From Chlorocebus sabaeus (lineage: Eukaryota; Chordata; Mammalia; Primates; Cercopithecidae), in NCBI RefSeq assembly GCF_047675955.1, contig NC_132915.1:781001-845000 (forward strand): a stretch of 64,000 bases of DNA. Direction: 5' to 3'. The position numbers and the translations under genes were made by a program. Shown piece after piece: positions 12,158 through 23,505 of this stretch. Each line of letters begins with the position of its first letter. The stretch's first letter is position 1. The notes under the pieces are model-generated. The model saw nothing but the letters and a program-made list of their open reading frames with translations, was not told the DNA's origin and made no database searches.

Positions 12158-12306
12158 AAGACAGGGTCTTGCTCTGTCATCCAGGCTGGAGTACAGTGGT
12201 GCTATCCTGGCTCACTACAGCCTTGACCTCCAAGGGTCAAAGGATCCTCCCACTTCAGTCTCCCAAATGGCTGAGACTACAGGCACATGCCACCACACCT
12301 GGCTAC
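12158..12306 (-). mobile_element. Alu monomer (FLAM-like), antisense
   Basis: 'gacagggtcttgctctgtc' to 'catgccaccacacctggct'. Single monomer abutting the 5' edge of the L1 that starts at about 12307. Confidence 0.8.
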
Positions 12307-12336
12307 ATTAACGGAACCAAGAACAAAAATCATATG

Positions 12337-12740
12337 ATCATCTCAATAGACGCAGAAAGAGCATTTGACGAAATTCAACATCTTTTCATGATTTAAAAAA
12401 ACTGTCAACAAATGAGGTATAGAAGGAATGTACCTCAACACAAGGCCATCTGTGACAGACCCACAACTAACCATACCGAACGGGGAAAAGTTAAAAGCAT
12501 TTTCTCTAAAATCAGGAACAAGACAAAGAGGTCCACTCTTACCACTTCTATCCAGCACAGCACTGGAAACCCTACCCACAGCAATTAGGTAAGAGACACG
12601 AAAGAAAGAAAGAAAAAGAAAAGGAAAAAGAAAAAGAAAAAGGAAAAGGAAAAGGAAAAGAGCATCCAAACTAGAAAGGAGGAAGTTAAACTGTCCATGT
12701 TTACAGATGACATAAGCTTGTACATAGAAAACCCTACAAA
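12337..12740 (+). pseudogene. L1 ORF2 reverse-transcriptase relic
   Basis: The frame ending at 12396 reads ISIDAERAFDEIQH, corresponding to RT motif A and including the catalytic Asp. The block where active elements have YADD reads FTDDISLYIENP (about 12700-12735). It keeps the Asp pair but lies beyond several frame breaks. The domain cannot be translated as one protein and is a fossil. Confidence 0.8.
12599..12660. repeat. (GAAAAG)n-like purine microsatellite inside L1 ORF2
   Basis: Runs of GAAA, GAAAAA and GAAAAG lie between the ORF2 phrases 'aattaggtaagaga' and 'catccaaactagaaagg'. Normal L1 has only a short A/G-rich linker there, so the array expanded after insertion. Confidence 0.85.
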
Positions 12741-13082
12741 TTCCACTAAAAAAACTATTAGAATTAATAAGTGAATTCAGTCAAGTTGCAGGACATCAAA
12801 TCAACAAACGAAAATCATTAGTGTTTCTATACACCAAATATTAATAGCAAACTATCTGAAAAATAAATCAAGAAAGCAATCCCATTTATAATACCTACCA
12901 AAAAAAAAAAAAAAAGAAATAAAATACTGAGGAATAAATTTAACCAAGGAGGTGAAAGATCTCTACAATGAAAACTATAAAATATTGAAAGAAATTGAAG
13001 ATACACCAAAAATGAGAAGATACCCCATGTTCACAGATTGAAAGAATTCATATCTTTTAAAAGCCCATTAACATTTCTATGG

Positions 13083-13366
13083 AGGCTGGGCAAAGTGGCT
13101 CATGCCTGTAATCCCAGCACTTTGGGAGGCCGAGGCATGTGGATCACCTGAGGTCAGGAGTTTGAGACAAGCCTGGCCAACACGGCAAAACCCTGTCTCT
13201 ATATAAAAATGCAAAAATTAGCTAAGCATAGTGGCAGGTGCCTGTAGTCCCAGTGACTCGGGAGGCTGAGGCAGGAGGATCCCTTGAACCCGGGAGGTGG
13301 AGGTTGCAGTGAGCCGAGATTGCGCCGTGCCACTCCAGCCTAGGTGACAGTGAGATTCTCTCTCTC
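13083..13366 (+). mobile_element. Alu (AluS-like) inserted in L1
   Basis: Full dimer. The usual A tail is replaced by CT then TA dinucleotides (13355-13386). Confidence 0.85.
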
Positions 13367-13386
13367 TATATATATATATATATATT
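13355..13386. repeat. (CT)n(TA)n microsatellite at Alu tail
   Basis: Dinucleotide runs of CT then TA directly follow the Alu body. Confidence 0.9.
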
Positions 13387-14140
13387 TGTACAGAACCGCA
13401 AAGACCCCAAAGAGCCAAAGCAATCTTGTGTCAAAAAACCCAGATATACTACAAAGCTATAGTAAGCAAAACAGTAGAGGACATAAAAACACACAGACAA
13501 ATGGAACAGAATAGAGAACCCAGAAATAAATCCACACACTTCCAGTCAATTGATTTTTGACAAAGGAGCCAAGAACACACCCTGGGGGAAAGGACAGTAT
13601 TCCAATGAATGGCGCTCAGGAAGACTGGATATCCACACGCAGAAAAACGGAAGTAGACCTTCTCTCTCACCACTTAGAAAAATCAACACAAAATGGGTTA
13701 AATATGATACCTGAAATTATGAAACTACTAGAAGAAAACATAGAGGAAATGCTTCATAACACTGGTCTTCTGGGCAAAGATTTTTGTGTAAGACCACAAA
13801 AGCAACAAAAGCAAAAACAGACAAATGAAATTACATCAAACCAAAAAGCTTCTGCACGGCAAAGAAAATAACAGAGTGAAGAGACAACCAACAGAATGGG
13901 AGAAAATATTTGCAAACTATGCATCTGAGAAGGGGTTAACATCCAGAATATATTATGTAAGGAACTCAAACAGCTCAATACCAAAAACAAAAAACAAAAC
14001 AAACAAACAAAAAACCTGATTTTTTAAATGATCAAAGGGACCTGAACCAACTTTTCTTCAAAGACAAACAAATGACTATCAGTTATTTGAAACAATGCTC
14101 AACATCAGTAATCACCAGGGAAATACACATCAAAACCACA

Positions 14141-14378
14141 ATGAGAGGATCACTTGAGGCCAGAGTTTGAGACCAGCCCAGGCAACACAGCAAAACCTCA
14201 TCTGTCAAAACAAAAAATTAGCCAGGCAGGGTGGTGCATGCCTGTAGTCCTAGCTACTTAGGAGGCTACAGCAGGAGGCATCTTGAGCCCCGGAGGTTGA
14301 GGCTACAGTGAGCTATGATCACGCCACTGCATTCCAGCCTGGGCAACAGGGTGAGACCCTATTTCAAAAAAAAAAAAA
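14141..14378 (+). mobile_element. 5'-truncated Alu (AluJ-like)
   Basis: Begins in the left arm ('gaggatcacttgaggcc') and ends in a 12-A tail. Inserted near the L1 3' end. Confidence 0.8.
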
Positions 14379-14755
14379 GGGGGTAGAATGGCTGTTGCCA
14401 GGGGCTGGCAGGAGGGGAAATTGAGAGGTGATGGTTAAAGGCACAAAGCTTCAGTCCTAAAAGAGAAGTAAATTTTGGAGATCTATTATACTGCATAGTG
14501 CCCACGGCTAACAATATTATGTTGTATAGTAAAAATGTGCTAGAAGAGTAGAGCTTACATTAAGTGTTCTGACCATACACAAAAGAAGAACAACAACAAA
14601 GGGGGCAGGGGACCTCTGGGAGGTGGTATGTTTAGTTTTGATGGTAGTGATAACTTCACGGGTATATACTTATCCACAAACTCATTGAGTTCTATACATT
14701 AAATATGTACAGCTTTTTAGATATCAATCATATCTCAATAAAGTGATTTTAAAAA

Positions 14756-16500
14756 TCAAAACAAACTGCTGTTAAACCTGAAAATATCAAGGATCTACTG
14801 CACAATATATTAAAACCTCTCTATCAGACTCCAATTTAAAATGACTGAGGATCATGACCTAGACACACTAATCTAATGTAACAAGAGGCATCACTGCCTG
14901 GGAAATAGAAAAGTAGTAAAGAGACAGATCCTCAAATGTCATGTCTTTGGATAACAAGGAAAATTTTGAAGAAGTAGATGGAAAAACTCAACAGATCTGA
15001 AAATAAATATGTTGTTTTTAATAATTATGTGGTTTTTATTTTTAAAAAAATTATTGATATGTTCCCATACCAAATCCACAGAGCCTTGTTAGGCTTTTTT
15101 TTTTTTTCCCCAATCTAAGGGTAATTAATTTGAATTTTCCAACAGGGTTTCAGTAAAGTATAAATGAGGAAATTACATGTATCTAGTGGATGAGAATATT
15201 TCAAGTGTATGGATTTGGATATGAAGACAGAAAGTGGAGAAAAGGCAGGTAGGGTGTATTCAGTTAGCCAAACAAACACAGTCGTGTGCTGGGACAACAT
15301 TGGGCTGGCTTTACACCTGGAGTATACACCAAAATAAAGAACATCAAACGTGAACACTGACATTCACACTCAAGATAGTCACAACTGGATTGAAGCGGGC
15401 TAGCTCTCATCCACAGAATGCCTTTGATAGGTCTAAAAATTTTCCAAATTGTAATGAAGTTCAAAGGCAACTCATGGCTTTTATATATTTAGGAATGGAG
15501 AAACGTCTCAGGACTCTGGTCAATTCTCTTGAAGAAACCCTTAAAATCTCTTTCATTTCAAACAATAACACTAGTCATAGTCACTGGACTTCAAATACAA
15601 ACCAACACTGCAGAGTGAGAAGTGTGACACAGCACAGCAGACCAAGCAGAGCACTTAGCCCGGACTTGGGGAGCTGAGGAAGGTTTCCAGAAAAACAGAC
15701 CTGACACTGAGAACTGAACCATATGTGGGAGCTCACCAGGAGAACAGCAGACTGAGGCAAGAGGGACTTTCAGCCAAGTGTAGACTAACAACACAAAAGG
15801 CGATTGTTTAGAATCCTGCCCAAATCAGGGACGCCTCCTTTCTCTAGGCATCTACGTTGACTTACTTTATAATAATGGAGATAAACATTTTAGGGCATCT
15901 AGAGAGAGAGCCCAGCCAAAGGAAAATTCTACTGGTGCTTTTATATTTTGATCTCGCCACTTTTTATCCCTCTGCTGGTGACTGGCCCACCTACCTAGTG
16001 TCTTCCCTTCCTCTCTCCCTCCCTCTCTTCCTTCCTTTCCCAAGGTTTTCAGGAAACCCACTTTCTTAGAAGGAAATACAGATGCCCACAATCTCTGTTG
16101 GCATGTCTGGGCCACTGCTTCCAAATGAGCAGATGCTGACTCTTATTACTTCTTCTGGAGAGAGAGGAAAGGCTGTGGTGGTATCTAATTACCTCCATTA
16201 CTTTACTTGTGTAAGATTCATCAGACAGGCTCTCTACTTTGTAATAAAAACATTAAAACAACACCAAGCATAACTTCTACAAAGGATTTCTCAAAAGAAC
16301 CTGACAACTATTGTATGTTTTCTCCCTTTGTAGAAATACGTATAATGTATTTTTTGGAAGAGGGGCACACAGATCTGAGTGTGGTTTACTAATGGACAAC
16401 ACGTCACAGTAAAATGTCTTGCTTCTCACAAGAAAAGAAAGCATCATGATATGTTAAGTGTGAGGGGGACTTCTGGCTATAAAAGTACATTTTACCAAGA
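14756..16500. other. Unassigned, low-repeat sequence
   Basis: About 1.7 kb without a recognisable transposon. It contains a pyrimidine-rich block (ccctccctctcttccttcc, about 16015-16040). Small ORFs on both strands lack splice or homology support. Confidence 0.5.
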
Positions 16501-17265
16501 CGGTCACCCTGCTCAAGCAAGTAGACGGATTTAAAAGGACTTTACAAAACAGAGTAAAGACTCTGGACTTTATTCTAAGAGCAATAGGAAGCCATTGGAG
16601 GATTTTTAGCATGAAAGTGATATAATCAGATTTGTGTTTCAGAAAAATCACACAAGCAATACAGAAAATGGACCGCCAGGAGAGACAAGACCATACTGTA
16701 AGACGGAAAACCATCTTATAGTAACTGAGGCCTAGTCTAGTCGCATGAAGGAATAGAGAAAAGCACCCAGATAAGAGATGCTTACCAGGGAGAACACGTT
16801 GTATTTAGTGTTTCGATCGAACACAGTGTAAAAAGGAATCGAGAGGAGGTAAGGACGTTGCTCATGTTTCTGATTAGAGAACTAGATGTGTTATGCCACC
16901 ATACACTGAAAGCGGTAACAAAGGAGTAGGAACATTCTTGGATAAAAGGACAGGCTCAGCTTAGGGCATGGTGAGTACAAGAGACCTGGGGCATCTAAAA
17001 GAAGAGGTCCAATAGGCAGTGGGTGTATGAGGAAGAGGTTAGGAAACAGGCCTGACCTGAAGACATAGATGTAGAAACATCAACAGAGAGACAGTAGCTA
17101 AAGCCATAGACATGGCTGAGATAACCCGGGGAGGAGGAGAAAAGGACTGGGCCAAGGACAACAGGAATATGGGAGTGAAGGACGGCTCAGTTGGCCTGTG
17201 GACATTCAACTGAGGAAAACGTCGTGTACCCAGGGAGAAGTGGTATGAGTTCTGCTGAGATAAAT
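16501..17265 (+). repeat. Old interspersed repeat, family not named
   Basis: The order 'actctggactttattctaag', 'aggaagccattggagga', 'gtgatataatcagatttg', then later 'aggtccaataggcagt' and 'agataacccggggagg' is one I recognise from a common, heavily diverged mammalian repeat. I cannot assign its family name with confidence. Confidence 0.5.
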
Positions 17266-17374
17266 CAGCAGACCTGTGGCCCACTCATTCTGTTCTGAGC
17301 TGTCACTTCTAGGTTTAGTCTGCCATCTTCACAAAGACTATAGCCATCCAAAATAAATAAAAGCAGTCAAAACA

Positions 17375-18175
17375 AACTGGCAACATCATTGTTCTCGTTT
17401 TATTTAGTAGATTTGAAGCAGACACCATCTGTGCAGCCAAGCAACATACAAATACAAGAAATCACTCTTGTACCACAAACGCAATCCGAAAGTCGCATCA
17501 GGACAGCACAGACGCACAGTAACATCAGACAGAATTTCAAAGTGCCATAAAACACAATGATTCTACCTTTTGGTTGCAGGCTTTAAAAATACTATGGTAT
17601 ATGTGGTTTTAAGATTCTAAATTGCAGTCATGTTCCTAAGCTAGTTTGTTTTTCTATTTAAGTGCTGACAGACAAAAAATACAGTTTCAGTCTAACATGC
17701 CATTTACCCTACTTTTAACTTTATTTGAGCCTTAAGGGTACTCTTGCAAAGCAACAAAAATGTGCAGAACTGAGGTCAATTAATAACTAGTTTCCAAAAT
17801 CTACTGAACTTTTAACTGTACAATATCAAAATCCCTATAATTTGTAATGAGCAACAATAAAACTTGAAATTTTTCCAGTTTTGTCTAGGATTTCCCCAAA
17901 GATGAAGAACATACTAAGAAATTGCATGTGGTTCCTCTGTATGTCACAAATATATACAGTTCTTCACTAACAGTGACTCTATTGCTAGACACTCACATGT
18001 AGACTACATTTTAGTAAAAAGGTTCCCAATTCAGTACTGAAACTGTTATCCACATCTAATTGCCTTCTTGGAGCAAAACCTTATTTTCTGAGCCCCAGAA
18101 TAGGTTTTATCCCTCAGTCAATACTTAACCCTCTGTTAAATAAAAGTTACTAACGGTATCACAAATATACTGTAT
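17375..18175 (-). other. Candidate 3' UTR and poly(A) site of a minus-strand transcript
   Basis: About 800 bp free of interspersed repeats. On the minus strand it ends with a canonical AATAAA (complement of 17399-17404). Downstream, a T/GT-rich stretch (complement of 17340-17375) resembles a downstream element. Another AATAAA-like site, CAAATAAAG, lies upstream on the minus strand (complement of about 17720-17735). The text is AT-rich with no long ORF, as in many vertebrate 3' UTRs. No stop-containing coding exon could be recognised upstream, so the call is tentative. Confidence 0.35.
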
Positions 18176-18179
18176 CTCT

Positions 18180-18466
18180 GTGGCCCTGCAGTGCTCACAC
18201 CCGAATCCCAGCACTTTGGGAGGCTGAGGAAGGAGGATCGCTTGAGTCCAGCAGTTCGAGACCAGCCTGGGCAATATAGTGAGACCTCGGCTCTACAAAA
18301 CATCAAAATATTAGCCAGGCATGATGGCGTATGCCTGTGGTTCCAGCTACACGGGAGGCTGAGGTGGGAGAACTGTTTGAGCCTGGGAGGTTGAGGCCAT
18401 AGTGGGCGATGTCCGTGTCACTGCACTCCAGCCAGGGAGACAGAGTGAGACCCTGTCTCAAACGCG
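18180..18466 (+). mobile_element. Alu (J/S-like)
   Basis: Dimer from 'gaatcccagcactttggga' to 'gagaccctgtctcaaa', with a degraded 5' end and a CA-repeat in place of the tail. Confidence 0.8.
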
Positions 18467-18495
18467 CGCACACACACACACGCACACACACACAA
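18462..18495. repeat. (CA)n microsatellite at Alu tail
   Basis: CG/CA dinucleotides directly replacing the Alu A tail. Confidence 0.9.
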
Positions 18496-19137
18496 AATGG
18501 TATCTCTGTACACTCAAAACTCATCTCCTCAAAGTCTGTCCATGTCTATCCATCATTCACTGGCAATGGATGTGTCATGGATGTCACACTTTTTACTATC
18601 AACTTAGTTTACCTTTGTTGGTATATTTTTCTGGCACTGTCTACATGAGCTGGTCCTTTCTCCCACAATATATCATGAATTTCCAGAAGTAGGGACTTTA
18701 TCAGTCATTTCTTTGTAAGGGTCTGCACACAAAAGCCACTTGATATTAGTGGTCAGCCAATTCTGTGGTCTCTCCAATACAGGGAATCAAAAGGAAATAA
18801 GTTCCTTAATATCTTGTTTCATATTTAAAAATCAGCAAGTAGCATATTTACCCCTACCTTCCTCACCTCAGCCTTCTATCCCTATCCACTGAAAAACTGG
18901 GATCATGAAATTTAAGCAGAAGGGAAATCTGGTAAGGATAAGATTAAGAAAAGGGAGGAAGTCTGAGGAATCCTAAATAGGGAGGAGAAAATAAGAAAGA
19001 ATGATCAAAGTAAAAGTCTAAAAGGAAAATTTAAGCCAAAAATAATAAAAAGGAATAAAATGCCTAATAAAATACCTGATGAGGCAATGTCAGGTGATAA
19101 CCAAGTAAAAGAAGTCTGTAGGAAATAAATACAATTT
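18496..19137. other. Unassigned sequence
   Basis: No repeat or gene signal recognised. Confidence 0.5.
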
Positions 19138-19343
19138 CTTTTTGTTTTGAGACAGAGTCTGGCTCTGTCGCCCAGGCTGGAGTGCAATGGCATGATCTCG
19201 GCTCAATGCAAGCTCCGATTCCTGGGTTCAAGCAATTCTCTTGCCTCAGCCTCCTGAGTATCTGGGATTACAGGCGACTGCAACCACACCCAGCTAATTT
19301 TTTTTTTTTTTTTTTGTATTTTTAGTAGAGATGAGGTTTCTCT
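19138..19343 (-). mobile_element. Alu fragment, antisense
   Basis: 'ttttgagacagagtctggc' to 'gtatttttagtagagatga'. Right arm plus linker only, with the left arm missing. Confidence 0.8.
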
Positions 19344-20095
19344 TGCTCAAGTTGATCCCTAAACCACAAATGACAGGACAACTGACAATTTTAAAATCCC
19401 AGTCCAGGGATATGTGGTTATCCCACCCTGGTACTTGTTACACCAAATATTACTGCTGACTTGGGGTGCTCCCACGTCAGGATGAGAGGACCACCATCAT
19501 TTACACACGCTGCCAAGAGACACATCAGCGACTGGGGGCTGGAGAGAGAGCCAGTGGCAAAGATACCTCTGCAGCAGGCCAAGGGCTTCACAAAGTAAGT
19601 CTGGTATTGAGGTTAAAATCAAATGAAATGAAAGAGAAATAAGACAGGGGAGGACGAGAAGACCAAATACAGCATCAGAGTGGGTTCTTTCTATGTAAAG
19701 GGAAGGCAAACATCTGGAATTATTTGGTGGTGAGTGCCACCAAATTTAAGACTTTGTTCCTTGCTTGCAATTATTTCTCGGTTAAGACCACACAAAGAAA
19801 AAACAGACCTAAAGGCTAGAATGATGAAAAGTGGCTACAGTCGGTACAACAATAACCATCAAAACACATACACAAAAAAAATTGTTAAAGTAACAGAGGA
19901 GTTAACAGTGCACACAGAATATTCCTGACTGACTCAGATTTTCACCGTAAATTCTTAAGTCAAATAAGGAAGTTGCGGAAAAATATTATATATAACATTT
20001 TTGTACAAAGCATTTATATGTGTAAGGACAGGAAGTCTTCAAAATAAGTGCTGGTGCTAGGAGGGATTTGTTGGGTTTTTTTGGTTTTTTTGGTT
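19344..20095. other. Unassigned sequence
   Basis: No repeat family recognised. The minus-strand 70-codon frame at 19497-19709 has no supporting signals. Confidence 0.5.
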
Positions 20096-20372
20096 CTGGG
20101 TTTTTTTTAGACAAGGTCTTGTTCTCTCGCCCAGGCTGGAGTGCAGTGGCACGACTGATCAAGGCTCACTGCAGCCTCGACCTCCTCCTAGCGATCCTCC
20201 CACCTCAGCCTCCCTAGTAGCTGGAACTACAGGCATGCACCATGCCCAGCTAATTCTTTAACTTTTTTCTGGAGCTGATGTCTGACTACGTTGCCCAGGC
20301 TGGTCTCAAACTCCTGGACTCAAGTGATCCAAAGTTCTGGGATTACAGGCGTGAGTCGCCACGCCCTGCCTG
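20096..20372 (-). mobile_element. Alu (AluJ-like), antisense
   Basis: 'acaaggtcttgttctctcgc' to 'gcgtgagtcgccacgccctg'. Diverged dimer with deletions. Confidence 0.8.
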
Positions 20373-20639
20373 GGATTTGCTGTTGTACTTTTTCCCTGTG
20401 TTTTCCAATTTAATTGAAATAAAAATAACAACAGTCCTTAAAATAAAAGAAAAAAGGTCTTCCAAATCATTCCGGTTTTACCCTGAATTAAACGTGTTTA
20501 ATTTAATGAATTTGCAAACAATGCCGTGAATGCAGAGCCCAGCTTTAGGAGAGCTGCCCCCAAGAAGTGGAGGGAAGGGCCCACTGGCCAAGCCTAGTTT
20601 CATTCTGGTAGGAAAAAACACTAGTTTTAAAGAAAAATG

Positions 20640-20800
20640 CAAAGGTCTGAACCTGGCATCACTATTCACCAGTTCATTCAGTGAGCCTGGGCAAATGATG
20701 TGAAATTTCTGAGTGCCAACTTCCCTTCTCTTTGGGAGTGAAACAGAACCTACCTCAAACGGCTGTTTTGAGGATTCTTGAGAACAGCTCCCACCTGCGA
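20640..20800 (+). mobile_element. MIR fragment
   Basis: 'gagcctgggcaaatgatg', 'gaacctacctcaaacggct' and 'gaggattcttgagaaca' follow the MIR core in sense orientation. Confidence 0.65.
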
Positions 20801-20931
20801 TGACACAGCCTGATGGGGTAGGTTCCAGGGCGATCAGTGACCCTTCTGACCAAAATTATACTTTTTGTCATCTCAGGAAATAATCTGTTCCGAGAAAGTC
20901 CAGAATGTAGGCTGCGTTCAGTGACCTGCCT

Positions 20932-21284
20932 TCAGCCTGTGAATCCTCAGACTTACCAGTGCTCAGCAGAGCAGTGGAGTTCTGACAGCTCCGTCTAAAG
21001 CACCTGTGCCCACCTCTTCCGGGAGAGAGCACAGCAACATTCAGCACAGCAAACCAGAGCAGCCCGGCTCACACATGAAGGCCTGCTTCCTGCCATTCTC
21101 TGTCCTACAAACGTATTAGAAAGCCCAGTAGGGTAGAAAACAGCTCTTCTGAGAGCCATACTGCAGAAGCATGGCCAGATGCAGTTACAGACAGTATGCA
21201 TATGACACTTTGGCAGAGTTCGCATTATAATGGTTTATTTCTTAGTGTACTTTTAAAACCTTGAAGATGTCCACTACAAATTCT
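20932..21284. repeat. Left copy of a gap-flanking duplication
   Basis: 353 bp that recur at 21385-21737 across the 100-N gap. The copies differ almost only by single-base indels and dinucleotide shuffles (for example 'gcccggctcac' versus 'gcccgctcac'). That is the pattern of low-quality contig ends, not of an aged genomic duplication. Confidence 0.9.
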
Positions 21285-21384
21285 NNNNNNNNNNNNNNNN
21301 NNNNNNNNNNNNNNNNNNNNNNNNNNNNNNNNNNNNNNNNNNNNNNNNNNNNNNNNNNNNNNNNNNNNNNNNNNNNNNNNNNNN
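21285..21384. other. Assembly gap, exactly 100 N
   Basis: Placeholder length of 100 rather than a measured gap. The two flanks are the same locus, so the true gap is probably zero or negative. Confidence 0.97.
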
Positions 21385-21737
21385 CTTAGCCTGTGAATCC
21401 TCAGACATACCAGCTGTCTCAGCAGAGCAGTGGAGTTCTGACAGCTCCGTCTAAAGCACCTGTGCCCACCTCTTCCGGGAGAGAGCACAGCAACATTCCG
21501 CACAGCAAACCAGAGCAGCCCGCTCACACATGAAGGCCTGCTTCCTGCCATTCTCTGTCCTACAAACGTATTAGAAAGCCCTAGTAGGGTAGAAAACAGC
21601 TCTTCTGAGAGCCATACTGCAGAAGCATGGCCAATGCAGTTACAGACAGTATGCATATGACACTTTGCAGAGTCGCATTATAATGTTTATTTCTTAGTGT
21701 ACTTTTAAAACCTTGAAGATGTCCAACTACAAATTCT
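21385..21737. repeat. Right copy of the gap-flanking duplication
   Basis: Same sequence as 20932-21284. This copy runs on into flanking sequence ('tagtattcctaagtatgcc') and then the purine tract at 21779. Confidence 0.9.
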
Positions 21738-21778
21738 AGTATTCCTAAGTATGCCTTGAACCTGAAAAAGTTCAGGAT

Positions 21779-22377
21779 TAAAAAAAAAAAAGAGAGAGGG
21801 AGAGGGGAGAGGGAGGGAGAGGGAGGAGAGAGGGAGGGAGAGGGAGAGGGAGGGAGAGGAGGGAGGGGAGAGGGAGAGGGAAGGGAGGGAGAGGAGGGAG
21901 AGGGAGGAGGAGAGGGGAGAGGGAGAGGAGGGAGAGGGAGGGAGGAGAGGGAGAGGGAGAGGGAGAGGGAGAGGAGGGAGAGGGAGAGGGAGAGGAGGGA
22001 GAGGGAGAGGAGAGGAGAGGAGGAGAGGGAGGGAGGGAGGGAGAGAGGAGAGAGGGAGAGGAGAGGAGGGAGAGGGAGAGGGAGGAGAGGAGAGGGAGAG
22101 GGAGGGAGAGGGAGAGGGAGAGGGAGGGAGAGGGAGAGGAGGGAGAGGGAGGAGGGAGGAGAGGAGGGGAGAGGAGGGAGGAGGAGAGGAGGGAGAGGAG
22201 GGAGGAGGGAGAGGGAGAGGAGAGGGAGGAGAGGAGGGAGGAGAGGGAGAGGGAGAGGGAGGAGGAGGGAGGGAGAGAGGGGAGAGGAGGAGGGAGAGGG
22301 GAGGGGGAGGGGAGAGGGAGGGAGGGAGGAGGGGGGGGGAGGGAGGAGGGAGGAGGGAGGGAGGGGGAGGGAGAGGT
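21779..22377. repeat. ~600-bp polypurine tract, (GGGAGA)n-like
   Basis: Almost pure G/A on the plus strand, built from GGGAGA, GGAGAG and GGGAGG units with no fixed period, ending in a G-rich block at 22330-22370. The minus strand is pure C/T and yields open frames of Ser/Pro/Leu in every phase, which are not genes. A long mirror-like purine strand can form triplex DNA and is hard to sequence, which fits the nearby gap. Confidence 0.95.
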
Positions 22378-22790
22378 GTAAGGCAAGCATCCAGAACAGG
22401 GGGGTAGAGACAGACTTTCTGCAAGGATGGAAAGGTTCTGGCTCTATCTGGCCATCCAATGCTGTAGGCACCAGCTAGCTACATGTGGCTTCTGAACACG
22501 TGCAATATGGCTAATGCACCTGAGGAAGCGAATTTTGAATTTTATTTAATTTTAATTAATGTGAATTTAAATAATCAAATGTACCTACTGACTATAGCAT
22601 TGGTCAGCACAGATCTAGAACCTTGGGTTAATAACTTGTGCTAACTCACAAAGGGTGATATGCAGATGAGTGAGCTAAGCAAACAGTCCAAAAGGAAAAC
22701 ACACACACACACCAGCACCATGTTAATATTCTCCTGTAATGCATGCAGTTCACCTTGATGAAGCTGTGGTGCTAGCTTGACCTCAACCTG
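22378..22790. other. Unassigned sequence
   Basis: Unique-looking, with a short CA run at about 22701-22713. Confidence 0.5.
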
Positions 22791-22792
22791 TC

Positions 22793-23505
22793 TTAGTCAG
22801 CTCAGGCTGCCATAACAAAATATCACATACGTGGTGGCTTAAATAACAGAAATGTATTTTCTCACAATTCTGGAGGCTGAAAAGTCCATGATCAAGGTCC
22901 TGGCCTATTAGGTCCTGGTGAGAGCCCTCTTCCTGACTTGTATGTAGCAACTACCTGTGTCCTCACACGACCTCTTCTTTGTGCTCATGTTGGGAGAGAT
23001 CTCTCTCTCTCTACTTCTTCTTTTTTTTTTTTTTTTTTTTTGAGACGGAGTCTTGCTCTGTAGCCCGGGCTGGACTGCAGTGGCCGGATCTCAGCTCACT
23101 GCAAGCTCCGCCTCCCGGGTTACGCCATTCTCCTGCCTCAGCCTCCCGAGTAGCTGGGACTACAGGCGCCCGCCACCTCGCCCGGCTAGGTTTTTGTATT
23201 TTTAGTAGAGACGGGGTTTCACCGTGTTAGCCAGGATGGTCTCGATCTCCTGACCTCTGATGTCCGCCCGTCTCGGCCTCCCAAAGTGCTGGGATTACAG
23301 GCTTGAGCCACCGCGCCCGGCCTTCTCTACTTCTTCTTATAAGGCCACCAATCCTATCGGATTAGGACCCCACCCATATGACTTAGTTTAGCCTCAATCC
23401 CTCCCTAAAGGCCCTATCTCCAAATGCAGTCCCATTGGGGGACACAGCTTCAGCTTCAACTTATGAATGGGGGAGGGGTGGACACACTTCAGCCCATAAC
23501 GCAAC
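22793..23505 (-). mobile_element. MLT1-class MaLR LTR, antisense, split by AluY
   Basis: 'gctgccataacaaaatatc', 'ttctcacaattctggaggc', then after the Alu 'atcggattaggaccccac', 'ccctatctccaaatgcag' and 'cacttcagcccataacg'. This is the full order of an MLT1 LTR read in reverse. The AluY lies at 23022-23322. Confidence 0.85.
23022..23322 (-). mobile_element. AluY, Old World monkey type, antisense
   Basis: Little-diverged dimer with 'cacctcgcccggctag' and 'gtggccggatctcagc' diagnostics. Perfect duplication 'tctctacttcttct' on both sides (about 23008 and 23325). Young insertion into the MLT1 LTR. Confidence 0.9.

Larger units (their letters stand above)
12307..14755 (+). mobile_element. 5'-truncated L1, ORF2 RT domain to 3' UTR
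   Basis: Sense L1 starting inside ORF2. It contains RT landmarks at about 12340-12740, C-terminal text at 13390-14130 ('agaatgggagaaaatattt'), and a 3' UTR ending 'tatctcaataaagtga' near 14747. Alus interrupt it at 13083-13366 and 14141-14378. A purine microsatellite has expanded inside it at 12599-12660. Confidence 0.85.

Noticed and set aside
16816..16835. Palindrome TTCGATCGAA
   Set aside because: Only 10 bp perfect, expected by chance at this window size, and no flanking symmetry.
19497..19709. 70-codon minus ORF as an exon
   Set aside because: No splice sites of quality at its edges and no recognised protein.
21581..22471. 296-codon minus-strand ORF (and 239-, 202- and plus-strand 240-codon frames)
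   Set aside because: All read the purine tract. Composition is only Ser/Pro/Leu or Gly/Arg/Glu, open in every phase, beside an assembly gap.
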